From CAVPJC01 sp963705155 (GTDB lineage Bacteria; Chloroflexota; Anaerolineae; Anaerolineales; UBA4823): a DNA stretch of 64,000 nt. This document shows, piece by piece, positions 46,401 through 55,724 of this stretch (position 1 is the first letter of the stretch; each line of letters opens with the position of its first letter). Under the pieces are notes generated by a model. The model was not told where the DNA came from, made no database searches, and was given only the letters and a program-made list of their open reading frames with translations. Made by a program: the position numbers and the translations under genes. Where the stretch lies: NCBI GenBank assembly GCA_963705155.1, contig CAVPJC010000004.1, forward strand, positions 124,001 through 188,000, written 5' to 3'.

Positions 46401-49400
46401 ATCGAACTATTCTCGACATTCCATTGTACGTCTCGAAGGAGACAACGGTCTGAATTCCACCAATCCAAATGCAGATTGGAACGCCAAAATATCCCGACCG
46501 GCGGGCAGCATGGTCAACGATGACACAGTGCTGGTACAATTCAGGATCAGCGGCGCCAGCGTCGCCACCGAACTGCTGGCTGACAATGCAGGAGCGGGTA
46601 GTGATTATCGGCGGTGGGGAATATCAGTCTGGTCAGACGGAAACCTGGTGGCCTATTATTTCCCGAATGCCTGGACATCCATCCCCACCGAAATGGGGAT
46701 CGATATCCAAAAGGATATCTGGTATGTTGTGCAACTTACCATGGATAACGAAAATCTGTTTGCCCGCGTATGGAAACGGGATGATCCGCATCATACCGTG
46801 GCAGCAGTATCGTACCAGCCCGGTGAAACCCTGGCTGCCAACACAACCTGGCGGTTCATACAGCAGACGAATAATGGAACGACCTGGCTGGATGAATATT
46901 CGGAAGGCAGGATTTATGATGCATCTTTTTCCGACTACGACGTTTCATTTTACAATGTCCACACTGCTTTCAATGAATACAACGACCTGAAAATCCGATG
47001 GACGCGCCAGGCATCACACACGTCGCTGACCTTCGAAGGCGATGGCGTCTTTGTTGGCAACCGTGAATATTTCTTCTACGACACGACATATATGGGGGGT
47101 GACTACGGAAACCAGACTCACAGCATCCAATCCTCATGGGATGGGTCGAACTGGCAGGACTATCGCGCCTCCGTTTTTCGCTTTTACCCCAGAAACGTCA
47201 CGGGAAAATATCTGGTCGGATTACCGGCATATCAGAACCAGTATGCTTGTCCATCCGGCTCTACAGAGGGCGCCTGAAGCAAAACCTCGATCAAGCGGGG
47301 TATGGTTTATCTTATTTGCTTGCCAGCCATATCTATATCTATGATAATCACGGCACAGACTATACTGCAATGCCTGAATATGGCAAACTAACCGACGAGC
47401 GTGCATTTATCCGTTTCGCCGGAAGTTACTCGGATCCGCGTTATTCAGATAAGCGCTACACCTACGATACCTGGGGGAACCAAAACAGCATTACCCTATA
47501 CACATCAGAAGGCACATCCAGCACCCTCGCCAGCTCAGGCGGCAGGACGGTGACCAGCTGTTTCGGGCAAAGCTCGCCTGATGCCGGCGGCAACTGCGTG
47601 GCAGATGAGTATCACACCTATCTGGGTTGGCAGAAGAACCCGCTTAACCATCTGACCAGCTATACGTATAACTACAAATTTGGCTCCCCCACGCGCCAGA
47701 CGGATCCTAATAATGCAGTCACCGATGTGGACTACGATGCTTCAGCCCGTGTGATAAAGATCGCCCAGCCTGGGGATACCCTTTCATCGCCTACCATTCA
47801 GGCGACTTATGGTCAGTCATCTACAATGTACTGGGTGATCCTGGATCAAAAGACCGGCGGTACGTCCCCCAATACACTCAGCCAATTCTTCAACGGATTG
47901 GGACAACTCATCCAAACACAGACTTTCCTGGAAAAGCCGAATGCTTGGGACCCGGATAAGAATGTAATCATCGATTATGGCTATGACGCGTACGGTAACC
48001 AGGCATGGACCTCGGCGCCATATAGTGTGTCAACCGGCAGTGGATACCGCACGCCGCAGACGGCTGCCAGAACGTCGGTAATCTATGACTTTTTGGGTCG
48101 TATGGTGTCCAGCCGGGCAGTTCAAACCAGTGGAGCCTACGAAGTCACGGCAAGCTACGAATACAGCGACAGTTCAACCACAGCGTATGACGCCAGGGGT
48201 AATCCGACCAAAACCGTGAACGACAGCTTTGGTCGAGTCGATCACATTATCACGGGCAGTGACACCGAACCTGTTGTTCCCACAGTTTATTACACTTATG
48301 ATGCTCTGGATCGTTTGATCGGCGTCGAAAAGGGGAGCGCGCCCGAAACCCAGATCACCTATGATTATGCCGGGAACAAGACCGCTATGACAGATCCGGA
48401 TATGGGTGCCTGGTCATACCAGTACAATGCATTGGGTGAACTGGTTAAATCTACCGATGCGAAACTCCAGACAACTTCCCTGACCTACGACGCTGCCGGA
48501 CGTATGACCCAAAAATCACCGACATCGCCTTCCTATACAGATTTGTTCAATCTGAAGGATACGTCTAACTGGACATGGGGAACAACCTGTCAAACTGTGC
48601 CATTTAATGACGGTGAAAACAACGTTGTGGCTCTCACCGGGAACGGGACAAATTGGGACTGCCGCTTCACCCGGTCAGCTTATACGTTAACAAACGGCGA
48701 TACGGTTCAACTGCGTTTCAAAGTCAGCCAGAGTAACGCCAAAGCAAATTACTATATCGAATCCAGTGATGCTACACATTACTTTGCGGTCATCGCCGAC
48801 ACAACCAATCTGATCCTCCAACGCAAAGATGGCTCAACGTATACGACACTGGCAACACTTCTATCCACGCTCCAGACTAACACCTGGTACAACCTGCAGA
48901 TCGTTTTGGATGATTCCAGCGGTTTTGTAGCGAAGGTGTATAAAGAAAATGATCCATCGGTATCTGCCTCCTTCATATATACCGGGATGCCAGCTGGATT
49001 GAGTTACAAGTTCATCCATTCACTCAAATCATATACGTCCTATGTGGATGATTATCGGGAGTTCACAACCCCCACGATCTATACCTACGACCAGGGGACG
49101 AACGGCTTTGGTAGGCGCACGTCCATGTCGGATGTATCCGGCTCGACATCCTGGGTATATGACACACGCGGGCGCGTTACCCAGGAAACCAGGATCATCT
49201 CTGGCACCGGCGGCGGCACATTTGTAACTCAATATGGGTACAACCCCGCCGATGCGTTGACCTACATTAAATACCCAAAGGATACCAACGGTACTGTTGG
49301 CGAGCAGGTCAATTACGCCTACTACCGACAGTTGGCGCTTAACACGGTGATCGGAAACCGTACGTATGTGCAGCATTCCACGTATGATGCCGCCGGGCGC

Positions 49401-51816
49401 GTAACCAACCGCGACCTGGATACAGCCGATTATGCCACCAACTTCAGTTATTTTGGCTGGACAACCATTAATCAATGGGGAAGACTGCAAAGGATTTGGG
49501 CAGGCGACATTGATCTGAATTATACTTATGACAACAACGGGAACATCCTGACGATTGTTGATAGCAAGGCTGGACCGCAGACGCAATCCTTCACGTATGA
49601 TGATGCGAACCGATTAGCTTCAGCCGTCGCAACAGGTGGAGCGAATGGGACATACAATTCGCGCCAATACGAATATGATGCCGATGGACGCCTCATCTCA
49701 AAAGATGGACAAAGCATAGCATATAGCGGTTCCTATGAGCCATTCCACGCGGCTACATTGATGGGTTCGAATACTTATACGTATGACGCCAATGGGAATA
49801 TGGCTTTCCGGGATCTGGGAGCGACGGAATACGCACTGACCTATGATGAAGACAATCAGCTTGTTGGTATGGACGGCGACACCGTTGCCAAATATGTTTA
49901 TGACGGCGACGGCAAACGCGTCAAAGCTGTCGAGAGCGACGGCGTGACGGTCTATGTTGGCAACGCGCTGGAAGTTTTCACGCCTGCGACTGCAGTCCCG
50001 ACGCCTCAGCCCACTCCTACCCCGACTGCTCTTTCTTTCGCCGGGCAGGTAAAGAACCAGGCCAGCGTCGCCGTACCCGGTGTTGGCGTGAACCTGCGCC
50101 GGAAGGAAGTGTGCACCGTCGCGCCTGGAACGGGAACTTTGAGCGCATCCGTCTCGGCGGCAAAATTCCAAACTCTGGTCAGCGCTACGCTCTATATTTA
50201 CAAGTACGATTCCACATTTGTAAGAAGCGTCTACGTCTTCAATGATAATGGATCGACAACGTTGAATTTTGATCCTCAATCGCTGGATGGCGGCAGTTAC
50301 CAGGCGTATGTGCGTGTGGAGCTGACCGGTGGTATTTATCGTTACAGCACAATTTCTGCTTTTGCGATCAACCACGGTCAGACGACAACGAAATCGTTTA
50401 CAGCAACTGCAACGACCGCACCGACCGTCACCAGCGTCACGCCCTTACCCTGGACGGGGCAGACCGCGACGACCAATACGACCATCGCCAGTACCACATC
50501 CTACACGGATGGCAATTACCGTCTTAATTACGCCTCTCCTTCCTGTCCTTCATCCTGCAACTGCACCCTGCACATCGACAACCTGGGCGGGTATCCGGCG
50601 GTATCGGCCAGCACGGTCTCCCCCGGAACGGTGATCAATGCGTCTGAGATCAAATATGCCTGGACCACCTCCGGCAATTATGGCAGCAACAACTTCACCA
50701 TCGAGAAGCTGACCACGCAGACCTACGGCACGGTCTGGCGCACGTATTACGCTGCCGGCGGCAACCCGCTTGCCATGCGCGTGGAAGGCAGCACCACCGC
50801 CGCAGAGAACGGCGTGTACTATTTCCTGGGCGACCAGCTGAACAGCACGTCGGTCACGATGAAGCTCAGCATGGCGGGCACGCTCACCAAGTTAGCCGAG
50901 CTGCGTTACATGCCGTGGGGAGAGAACCGCGCCAGCGGGTATGCGGAGACGGCGACTCCGACGGATATCCGCTATACGGGGCAAAGGAAAGATAACGGCG
51001 GGTTGTATTTTTACAATGCAAGATGGTTTGACCCTTCGCTGGGACGCATGGCGCAGGCAGACAGCATGATACCCGATCCGTACAACCCACTTGATTGGGA
51101 TCGGTTTAGTTACGTCCGGAACAATCCGTTGCGGTACACCGATCCGAGTGGGCGCACAATTTGGGATGTAGTTGACTTCATTTTCTTTGCCATAAGCAGT
51201 GCTGAATTTAACGCAAATCCTTCATGGGTGAATGCGGGTTGGGCAGCACTGGACGCCGTATCCTTACTTCCAGTAATACCTTCGGTCGGGTATTTTCGTT
51301 ATGGCGACGAGGCGGTTGCGCTTGCAAATAAAATTTATCACTTTGTCCGCAGGTTTGGAGCAGAAATGTTACTTAAAGTCCTTAACCGAGGTGAGGGCGG
51401 TATTGATTTAGTACGACAATTTTTCAAGATTTCACATATACCTGGCTCAGAAAAAATTATCCGGAATTTGGCAAATGGCGCCTGGCAAATCGTGAAAGGC
51501 GCCCGGTTTGAATTGAATTACGCAGCAAGATTTGCCGATGATATAGCTGAGATTGGCAGGAGGCTTGCAGGCGGGCGCGAAGATTGACTTCGTATTAAAG
51601 AATGGTAGCTTTGTGGAAGTAAAAAACTATAACTGGGCATCAAATTACTATCAGAAGGAGGCGAATTTACGGAGGGTTATCCGTGATTTTGTAGACGAAG
51701 CCAAAGAATATTATAAGTACACCGACCAAGTAAAATTCGTCTTCAATGGCAGCGTACCTGATGCTGTGTGTAAGGCATTGGAGGATATTGGTGTCGTTGT
51801 GGAGGTCGTGCCATGA
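43466..51816 (+). CDS. Giant secreted RHS polymorphic toxin with PD-(D/E)xK nuclease-like tip, frameshifted
   Basis: About 2,780 residues when read across breaks near 45360, 47272 and 51572. ATG 43466 follows GGAGGG. In order: signal peptide (LTHLILILSMLLPGLAPTPT), Thr/Pro-rich stalk to about residue 140, a beta region, a SpvB/TcB-like N-terminal segment (PGPGSLQPSLSLSYNSQIAD), a LamG-like jelly-roll (about 46370-46930), YD repeats (for example YDYAGNKTAMTDPDMGAWSY) with a second LamG-like insert (about 48540-49070), more YD repeats, a Thr/Pro linker, an Ig-like insert (about 50040-50450), and the RHS core end GLYFYNARWFDPSLGRMAQA up to YTDPSG at 51150. The variable tip has a hydrophobic pre-toxin part, then FELNYAARFADDIAEIG, IDFVLKNG and SFVEVKNYNW, the D-x(n)-ExK pattern of restriction-endonuclease-fold toxins. 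Stop overlaps the immunity gene (ATGA). Confidence 0.88.
50553..51152 (+). repeat. RHS core-end segment, parent copy of a 600-base direct repeat
   Basis: This part of the RHS gene, from TCCTGCAACTGC to the YTDPSG codons, recurs as a near-identical 600-base copy at 52762-53362 and, in part, at 54733-54840. The repeat ends exactly where the variable toxin tip begins. Confidence 0.9.
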
Positions 51817-52531
51817 GCCGAGAAGTTAACTTTCGTTTGATCACCCCGGTAAACCTGGGCCAGCCGGGTAGCCTTGAACAAATCCTAAAAGGAGTGTCTA
51901 ATCTGGGTTATGAGCTTGACCCAATACAAGTCGGTGACCATGTCACAAATTTGTATGCATATTGGCGCAAATTGGACGATCAAGTTTATAATAGGTTGGA
52001 TATTGCTTATGAAAAGGGAGAGCTGACCTTCCTCGCATTTGATGAGGAGAATTTTGCATCCTTTTTGGGTTCTCCTTCGATGGCAGGCCCCTGGCACGGA
52101 AGAAACCAGGCAGGCATCTGTCAGCGGCTATTCGGACCCCAAAGTTTTTCGAAGACAGGAATATGGCGCCGAACGAAATTCTCAACTCGCAATGAGAATG
52201 ATGCAGGAACTGGTTCAGATTGTTTCGCCGAGTTTTGCCTGGATGGAAATATGCAAGTCGTCCGGTTTCACAAGTTGAGGATGTAGAAAACGTTCGGATT
52301 CCACACGTCTATTGGGCCAATTTTTTTGGCCCCCGGTATGTTGAAAAATATGGCCGGGAGTTCTTTCAAAGGGCGCCGGGATGGAAAGTTGAATTCCTGG
52401 AAGATGGGGGCTGTCTTTACGCCCTTGCGCCGACTATGGCGCGTTCTCCGAAGGCATTTTTGGAACAGGTAAAGGTTTACTTTAACGTTGACTTTGTCAG
52501 GGATAAACCGAAGGTCAAGCCCAAGAGTTAG
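51813..52531 (+). CDS. Predicted immunity protein for the RHS nuclease tip, frameshifted
   Basis: A protein of about 238 residues, start ATG 51813 overlapping the RHS stop. Pieces read REVNFRLITPVNLGQPGSLE, GYELDPIQVGDHVTNLYAYW, DIAYEKGELTFLAFDEENFA, then after a shift near 52088 ASVSGYSDPKVFRRQEYGAE and RMMQELVQIVSPSFAWMEI, then after a shift near 52245 VENVRIPHVYWANFFGPRYV and EKYGREFFQRAPGWKVEFLE. The Trp-rich VYWANFFGPRYVEKYG part resembles immunity proteins of the Imm52 type that accompany REase-fold toxins; this is from memory and not searched. Size, position and tight coupling support an immunity role. No signal peptide, so it protects in the cytoplasm. Confidence 0.75.
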
Positions 52532-52761
52532 GTGTTGCACATGGTTCGCTTGTGTCAACTCCGCAGAGAGGGTTGACCGCCAGGAAAACACAGTATTTGA
52601 CCTAGCTAGGTTGACAAAAGGTTGATTATCGCAAGATGCCCTTTTCACCCGCCATCCCGTCGCGCAAGCAAGAAAACCTCAAGATCTGGGCGCACAAAAA
52701 TCTGCGATAATATAGGCGGATAACCGCATCTTACCAACCCAATAACAACCCGCAATGACAT
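52532..52761. other. Junction between the RHS toxin-immunity pair and the displaced module
   Basis: About 230 bases without a gene. It holds the inverted repeat described at 52625-52711 and a short palindrome ACCTAGCTAGGT near 52603. TATAAT-like sequence near 52707 could start transcription into the displaced core, but no start codon context is seen. Confidence 0.4.
52625..52711. repeat. Inverted 9-base repeat at the boundary of the displaced RHS module
   Basis: ATTATCGCA at 52625-52633 and TGCGATAAT at 52703-52711 are perfect inverted copies 69 bases apart, just ahead of the displaced core at 52762. Chance is possible for 9 bases. Confidence 0.35.
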
Positions 52762-54025
52762 TCCTGCAACTGCACCCTGCACATCGACAACCTGGGCGGG
52801 TATCCGGCGGTGTCTGCCAGCACCGTCTCGCCCGGCACGGTGATCAATGCGCCTGAGATCAAATATGCCTGGACGACCTCCGGCAATTACGGCAGCAACA
52901 ACTTCACCATCGAAAAATTGACCACCCAAACCTATGGGACGGTGTGGCGCATGTATTACGCTGCCGGTGGTAACCCGTTTGCGATGCGCGTCGAAGGCAG
53001 CCCGACGGCTGTGGAAAATGGGATGTATTATTTCCTGGGCGATCACCTAGGCAGCACATCGATCACGATGAAGTTCAGCATAGCGGGCGCGCTCACCAAG
53101 CAAGCTGAGCCTGCGTTATATGCCGTGGGGAGAAAATCGCCAAAGCGGTTTTGCAGAGACTGCGACTTCAACCGATATTCGCTTCACAGGTCAGAGAAAA
53201 GATAACGGCGGGTTGTATTTTTATAATGCTCGCTGGTTTGATCCTTCACTGGGACGGATGGCGCAGGCAGACAGCATGATACCCGATCCTCAAAACCCAC
53301 TCGACTGGGATCGTTACCAATACGTCCGGTCGAATCCGATAAATTACAATGATCCCAATGGACATAGTGTGGATTGTGCACTCGGAGAATCATATTGTGA
53401 AGCAGGAAGTCTTTCCGTTCAACAAAGAGCAATTGAGTTTAACCAATGCAAAACGTGACCTTTGGATGGATGGAGGTACACATTATAATTGGGGAGGCTT
53501 GTCAAAGACCGAACAACTTATTTTATTGGAAGGTGGTGGGATTGGGCAGTTATGACGATGGAAATGACACAGCAACTTCAACAGCAGACGTATTGCATGA
53601 CCCATTAACGTATATCGAATTAGCAATTGGTATACGTGGGGCGATTAAAGCAACAGCTAATGTGATCGCATGGTTTGCCGAAATTAGTACAATACAGCCA
53701 GGCTCTAGCACAGTTGTAATCGGGTTATGGCTAGATGGAGCCGGCTATACAAAAATGGGAGAAGCTTTAAAAGCTTCTTATCTTGACATGAATGTTAAAT
53801 TATATGCATATGTGAATAAAATTCCAGGACTTTTTTGGCAAGTGAATAAGCAATTCTTGGTAAATGCAGTCAAAGCGGGTAAAATATTTATACTACAAAC
53901 TCCCTTTAAGGAGGCAAGAAAATTAAACTAAGACGAATCTATACAAGGAAATCCAGTTTCTCCTTGCCCACGGTTATAAACTCGTTACCGAGAATGGAGT
54001 GGACAAATTGGTTCCAGGAAAATGA
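52762..54025 (+). pseudogene. Displaced RHS core end with a different toxin tip (orphan module)
   Basis: It starts in mid-protein (CNCTLHIDNLGGYPAVSAST), with no start codon or signal peptide, and copies the RHS core end through YNDPNG at 53362. Compared with the parent copy, one base is inserted near 53110. The tip is unrelated to that of the main gene: VDCALGESYCEAGSLSVQQR, LWMDGGTHYNWGGLSKTEQL, VLHDPLTYIELAIGIRGAIK, then GEALKASYLDMNVKLYAYVN, PGLFWQVNKQFLVNAVKAGK and finally EIQFLLAHGYKLVTENGVDK with stop TGA at 54023-54025. The tip frame shifts near 53435, 53545 and 53930. I do not recognise the toxin family. Its stop overlaps a downstream gene as ATGA, just as in the main module. Confidence 0.8.
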
Positions 54026-54556
54026 GGAAAAAGTTACCCATGGAACAAAAATCTTTCTCAGCACTCGTAAGGCGTCACTTCGGTTTCCTGATCGAAGAAT
54101 ATGGGTATTCGATTACCGAAAACTTGTACAATACACAACCGTTCGGGGGCGGAATTATTCAATTGCAGTCAAGTAATGTAATAATATATATTATGTTAGA
54201 TCGAGAAGACTTGAGTATATTGATCGGTCCATCAACAGAACCAAAAATTGCATGGCTATCTGTGGACACCATTGTCGATTATTTGACCGATGGGAAAGTG
54301 AAATCAATAATCTCGAGGGAAATGGTATATTTGGTCATCTACTTCAAGGGTTGAAAAACGTCTCATCACATATGCAAAGGCTTTGCGCCAATATTGCGAA
54401 CCACTGCTACACGGTGATTTATCATGGTGGCTCGATCTTTATAAATATTTTGTGAAGAATTTGCAGGATGAATATCGTTTGAAGACAGGGGAGGAATTGC
54501 CAGAGAAAAGTTTCGTTGAATACATCATGTCGAAAGAAGAAGATCATAACCTGTGA
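54022..54556 (+). CDS. Predicted immunity protein of the orphan RHS module, frameshifted
   Basis: A protein of about 178 residues whose ATG overlaps the stop of the displaced tip. It reads FSALVRRHFGFLIEEYGYSI, FGGGIIQLQSSNVIIYIMLD, DLSILIGPSTEPKIAWLSVD and TIVDYLTDGKVKSIIS. After a frame change near 54330 it continues EKRLITYAKALRQYCEPLLH, GDLSWWLDLYKYFVKNLQDE and SFVEYIMSKEEDHNL. Base composition is more AT-rich than the RHS core, as is common for RHS tips and their immunity genes. No named family is assigned. The ATGA coupling and position make immunity its likely role. Confidence 0.68.
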
Positions 54557-54959
54557 TGATCATGATTAAGGCTGACATCAATATCCGCCAGCACTTCTCT
54601 CACAAGCGCAAGCCTTGTATAAAGTCGACTGCGTCAATAAAAATAGTACGAGAAAAACAAATGGGTCAGTAATCCTATGTAGCATTGTTATGCCTCTGCA
54701 TAAACTCCTTGAGGGGTTTTCGATTTATAATACAATAACTTCACCATCGAGCAGCTGACCACGCAGACCTACGGCATGCTCTGGCGCATTTATTACGCAG
54801 CCGGTGGTAACCCGCCCGCCATGTGTGTGGACGTGCGCCTGCCGGGTTGCAGGGTGCGACTGCGTGGTTCTCTTTGGGGATTTGGTTAAAAAGAACCTGC
54901 CCTTTCCGATCGGAAAGGGCAGGCGTCTGGTCTTTAGATTATGCAGCCGGGTTTGGTGG
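54557..54959. other. Region after the orphan module, with a third RHS remnant
   Basis: About 400 bases. 54557-54730 is AT-rich with no gene seen. A third RHS core scrap lies at 54733-54840. GCCCTTTCCGATCGGAAAGGGC near 54900 is a perfect hairpin (10-base arms, written here as arms GCCCTTTCCG and CGGAAAGGGC) that may end transcription from either side. Confidence 0.45.
54733..54840 (+). pseudogene. Third, short RHS core remnant
   Basis: Translates as NNFTIEQLTTQTYGMLWRIY and YAAGGNPPAM, matching NNFTIEKLTTQTYGTVWRTY and YAAGGNPLAM of the main RHS gene (50690-50778) and the copy at 52895-52985. Only about 100 bases remain; the core end and any tip are lost. Confidence 0.75.
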
Positions 54960-55557
54960 CTACCTCACGGTCTGACAAACAATCGTATCGGTGACGGAGT
55001 TTTTCAGGCACACGGTGAGGACATCGGCAGTGCGCAGGGTTTTGGGCAGCTTGAGGGTGGCGCCGCCCACGCCAGCTTTGCTGGTTTTCACGCGGCCTAC
55101 CTTAATCCAGGCGTGATTGCCGCGGCGGGTCTTTTGGGCTTTGACGACAAAGACACTCTTCTTGGCCAGGTTGGTGACCTTGATGACCAGGGTATCGCCG
55201 GTGCGCTCGATGGTGAAACCGGCCTTGCTGGTGGTTGTAGTGGTGGTAGTCGTACCAGAGGATGTGGAACTGGCCGGTATGCACAGCGACTGCCCGACAA
55301 AGATGGAGTAGGGCTCTTTCAAATCATTGGCGGCTGCCAGTCTCGGCCAGGGTGACGCTGTATTTTGCGGCGATCCCGGTCAGTGTGTCGCCCGAAACTA
55401 CAGTGTATTTTGATACGCAGGTCACGGCCGTTGCGGCTGCAGGGGCTGCCAGTGCAGCCTGCGGCAGGGCGCCGGCCAGCAGCGCCAGCACCAGCAGGCT
55501 GCTCATCAGTCTGGTGATCCAGATTTTGGTTGGGTTAAATTTCTTTTCTGTAGACAT
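54960..55557 (-). CDS. Secreted LysM-domain protein, frameshifted
   Basis: A protein of about 199 residues. It begins MSTEKKFNPTKIWITRLMSS and a signal peptide (LLVLALLAGALPQAALA), followed by a LysM domain CVSKYTVVSGDTLTGIAAKY, which binds peptidoglycan or chitin-like glycans. The LysM domain is broken by a frame change near 55323 and resumes with YSIFVGQSLCIPA. A Thr-rich linker leads to a C-terminal beta domain (FTIERTGDTLVIKVTNLAKK) of unknown function. The ATG at 55557 has AGGAG 4-8 bases upstream. Role: probably a cell-wall-bound surface protein. Confidence 0.8.
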
Positions 55558-55608
55558 TTTGACTCCTTTATTGATTGACTTAATGCCTATCCTAAAATTC
55601 GGAAGGAA

Positions 55609-55655
55609 GGCGTTTTGGGTGTGCTGCGGCGAAGCCGCTGCACACCCAAAACGCC
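55609..55655. repeat. Large near-perfect hairpin between two surface-protein genes
   Basis: Two 22-base arms (55609-55630 and 55634-55655) pair with one mismatch around a GAA loop; the arm begins GGCGTTTTGGGTGTGC. It lies 51 bases upstream of the LysM ATG and 70 bases after the end of the gene at 55725 on the same strand. No T run follows at once (TTCCTTCC on the minus strand), so it is either an unusual terminator, an RNA stability element or a REP-like repeat. Confidence 0.7.
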
Positions 55656-55724
55656 AATCATCCAATTTTCGAATAGGTTCTTCCTCGTTCATTCTACCCG
55701 CGGTTCAACATCCTGTAAATGGGA

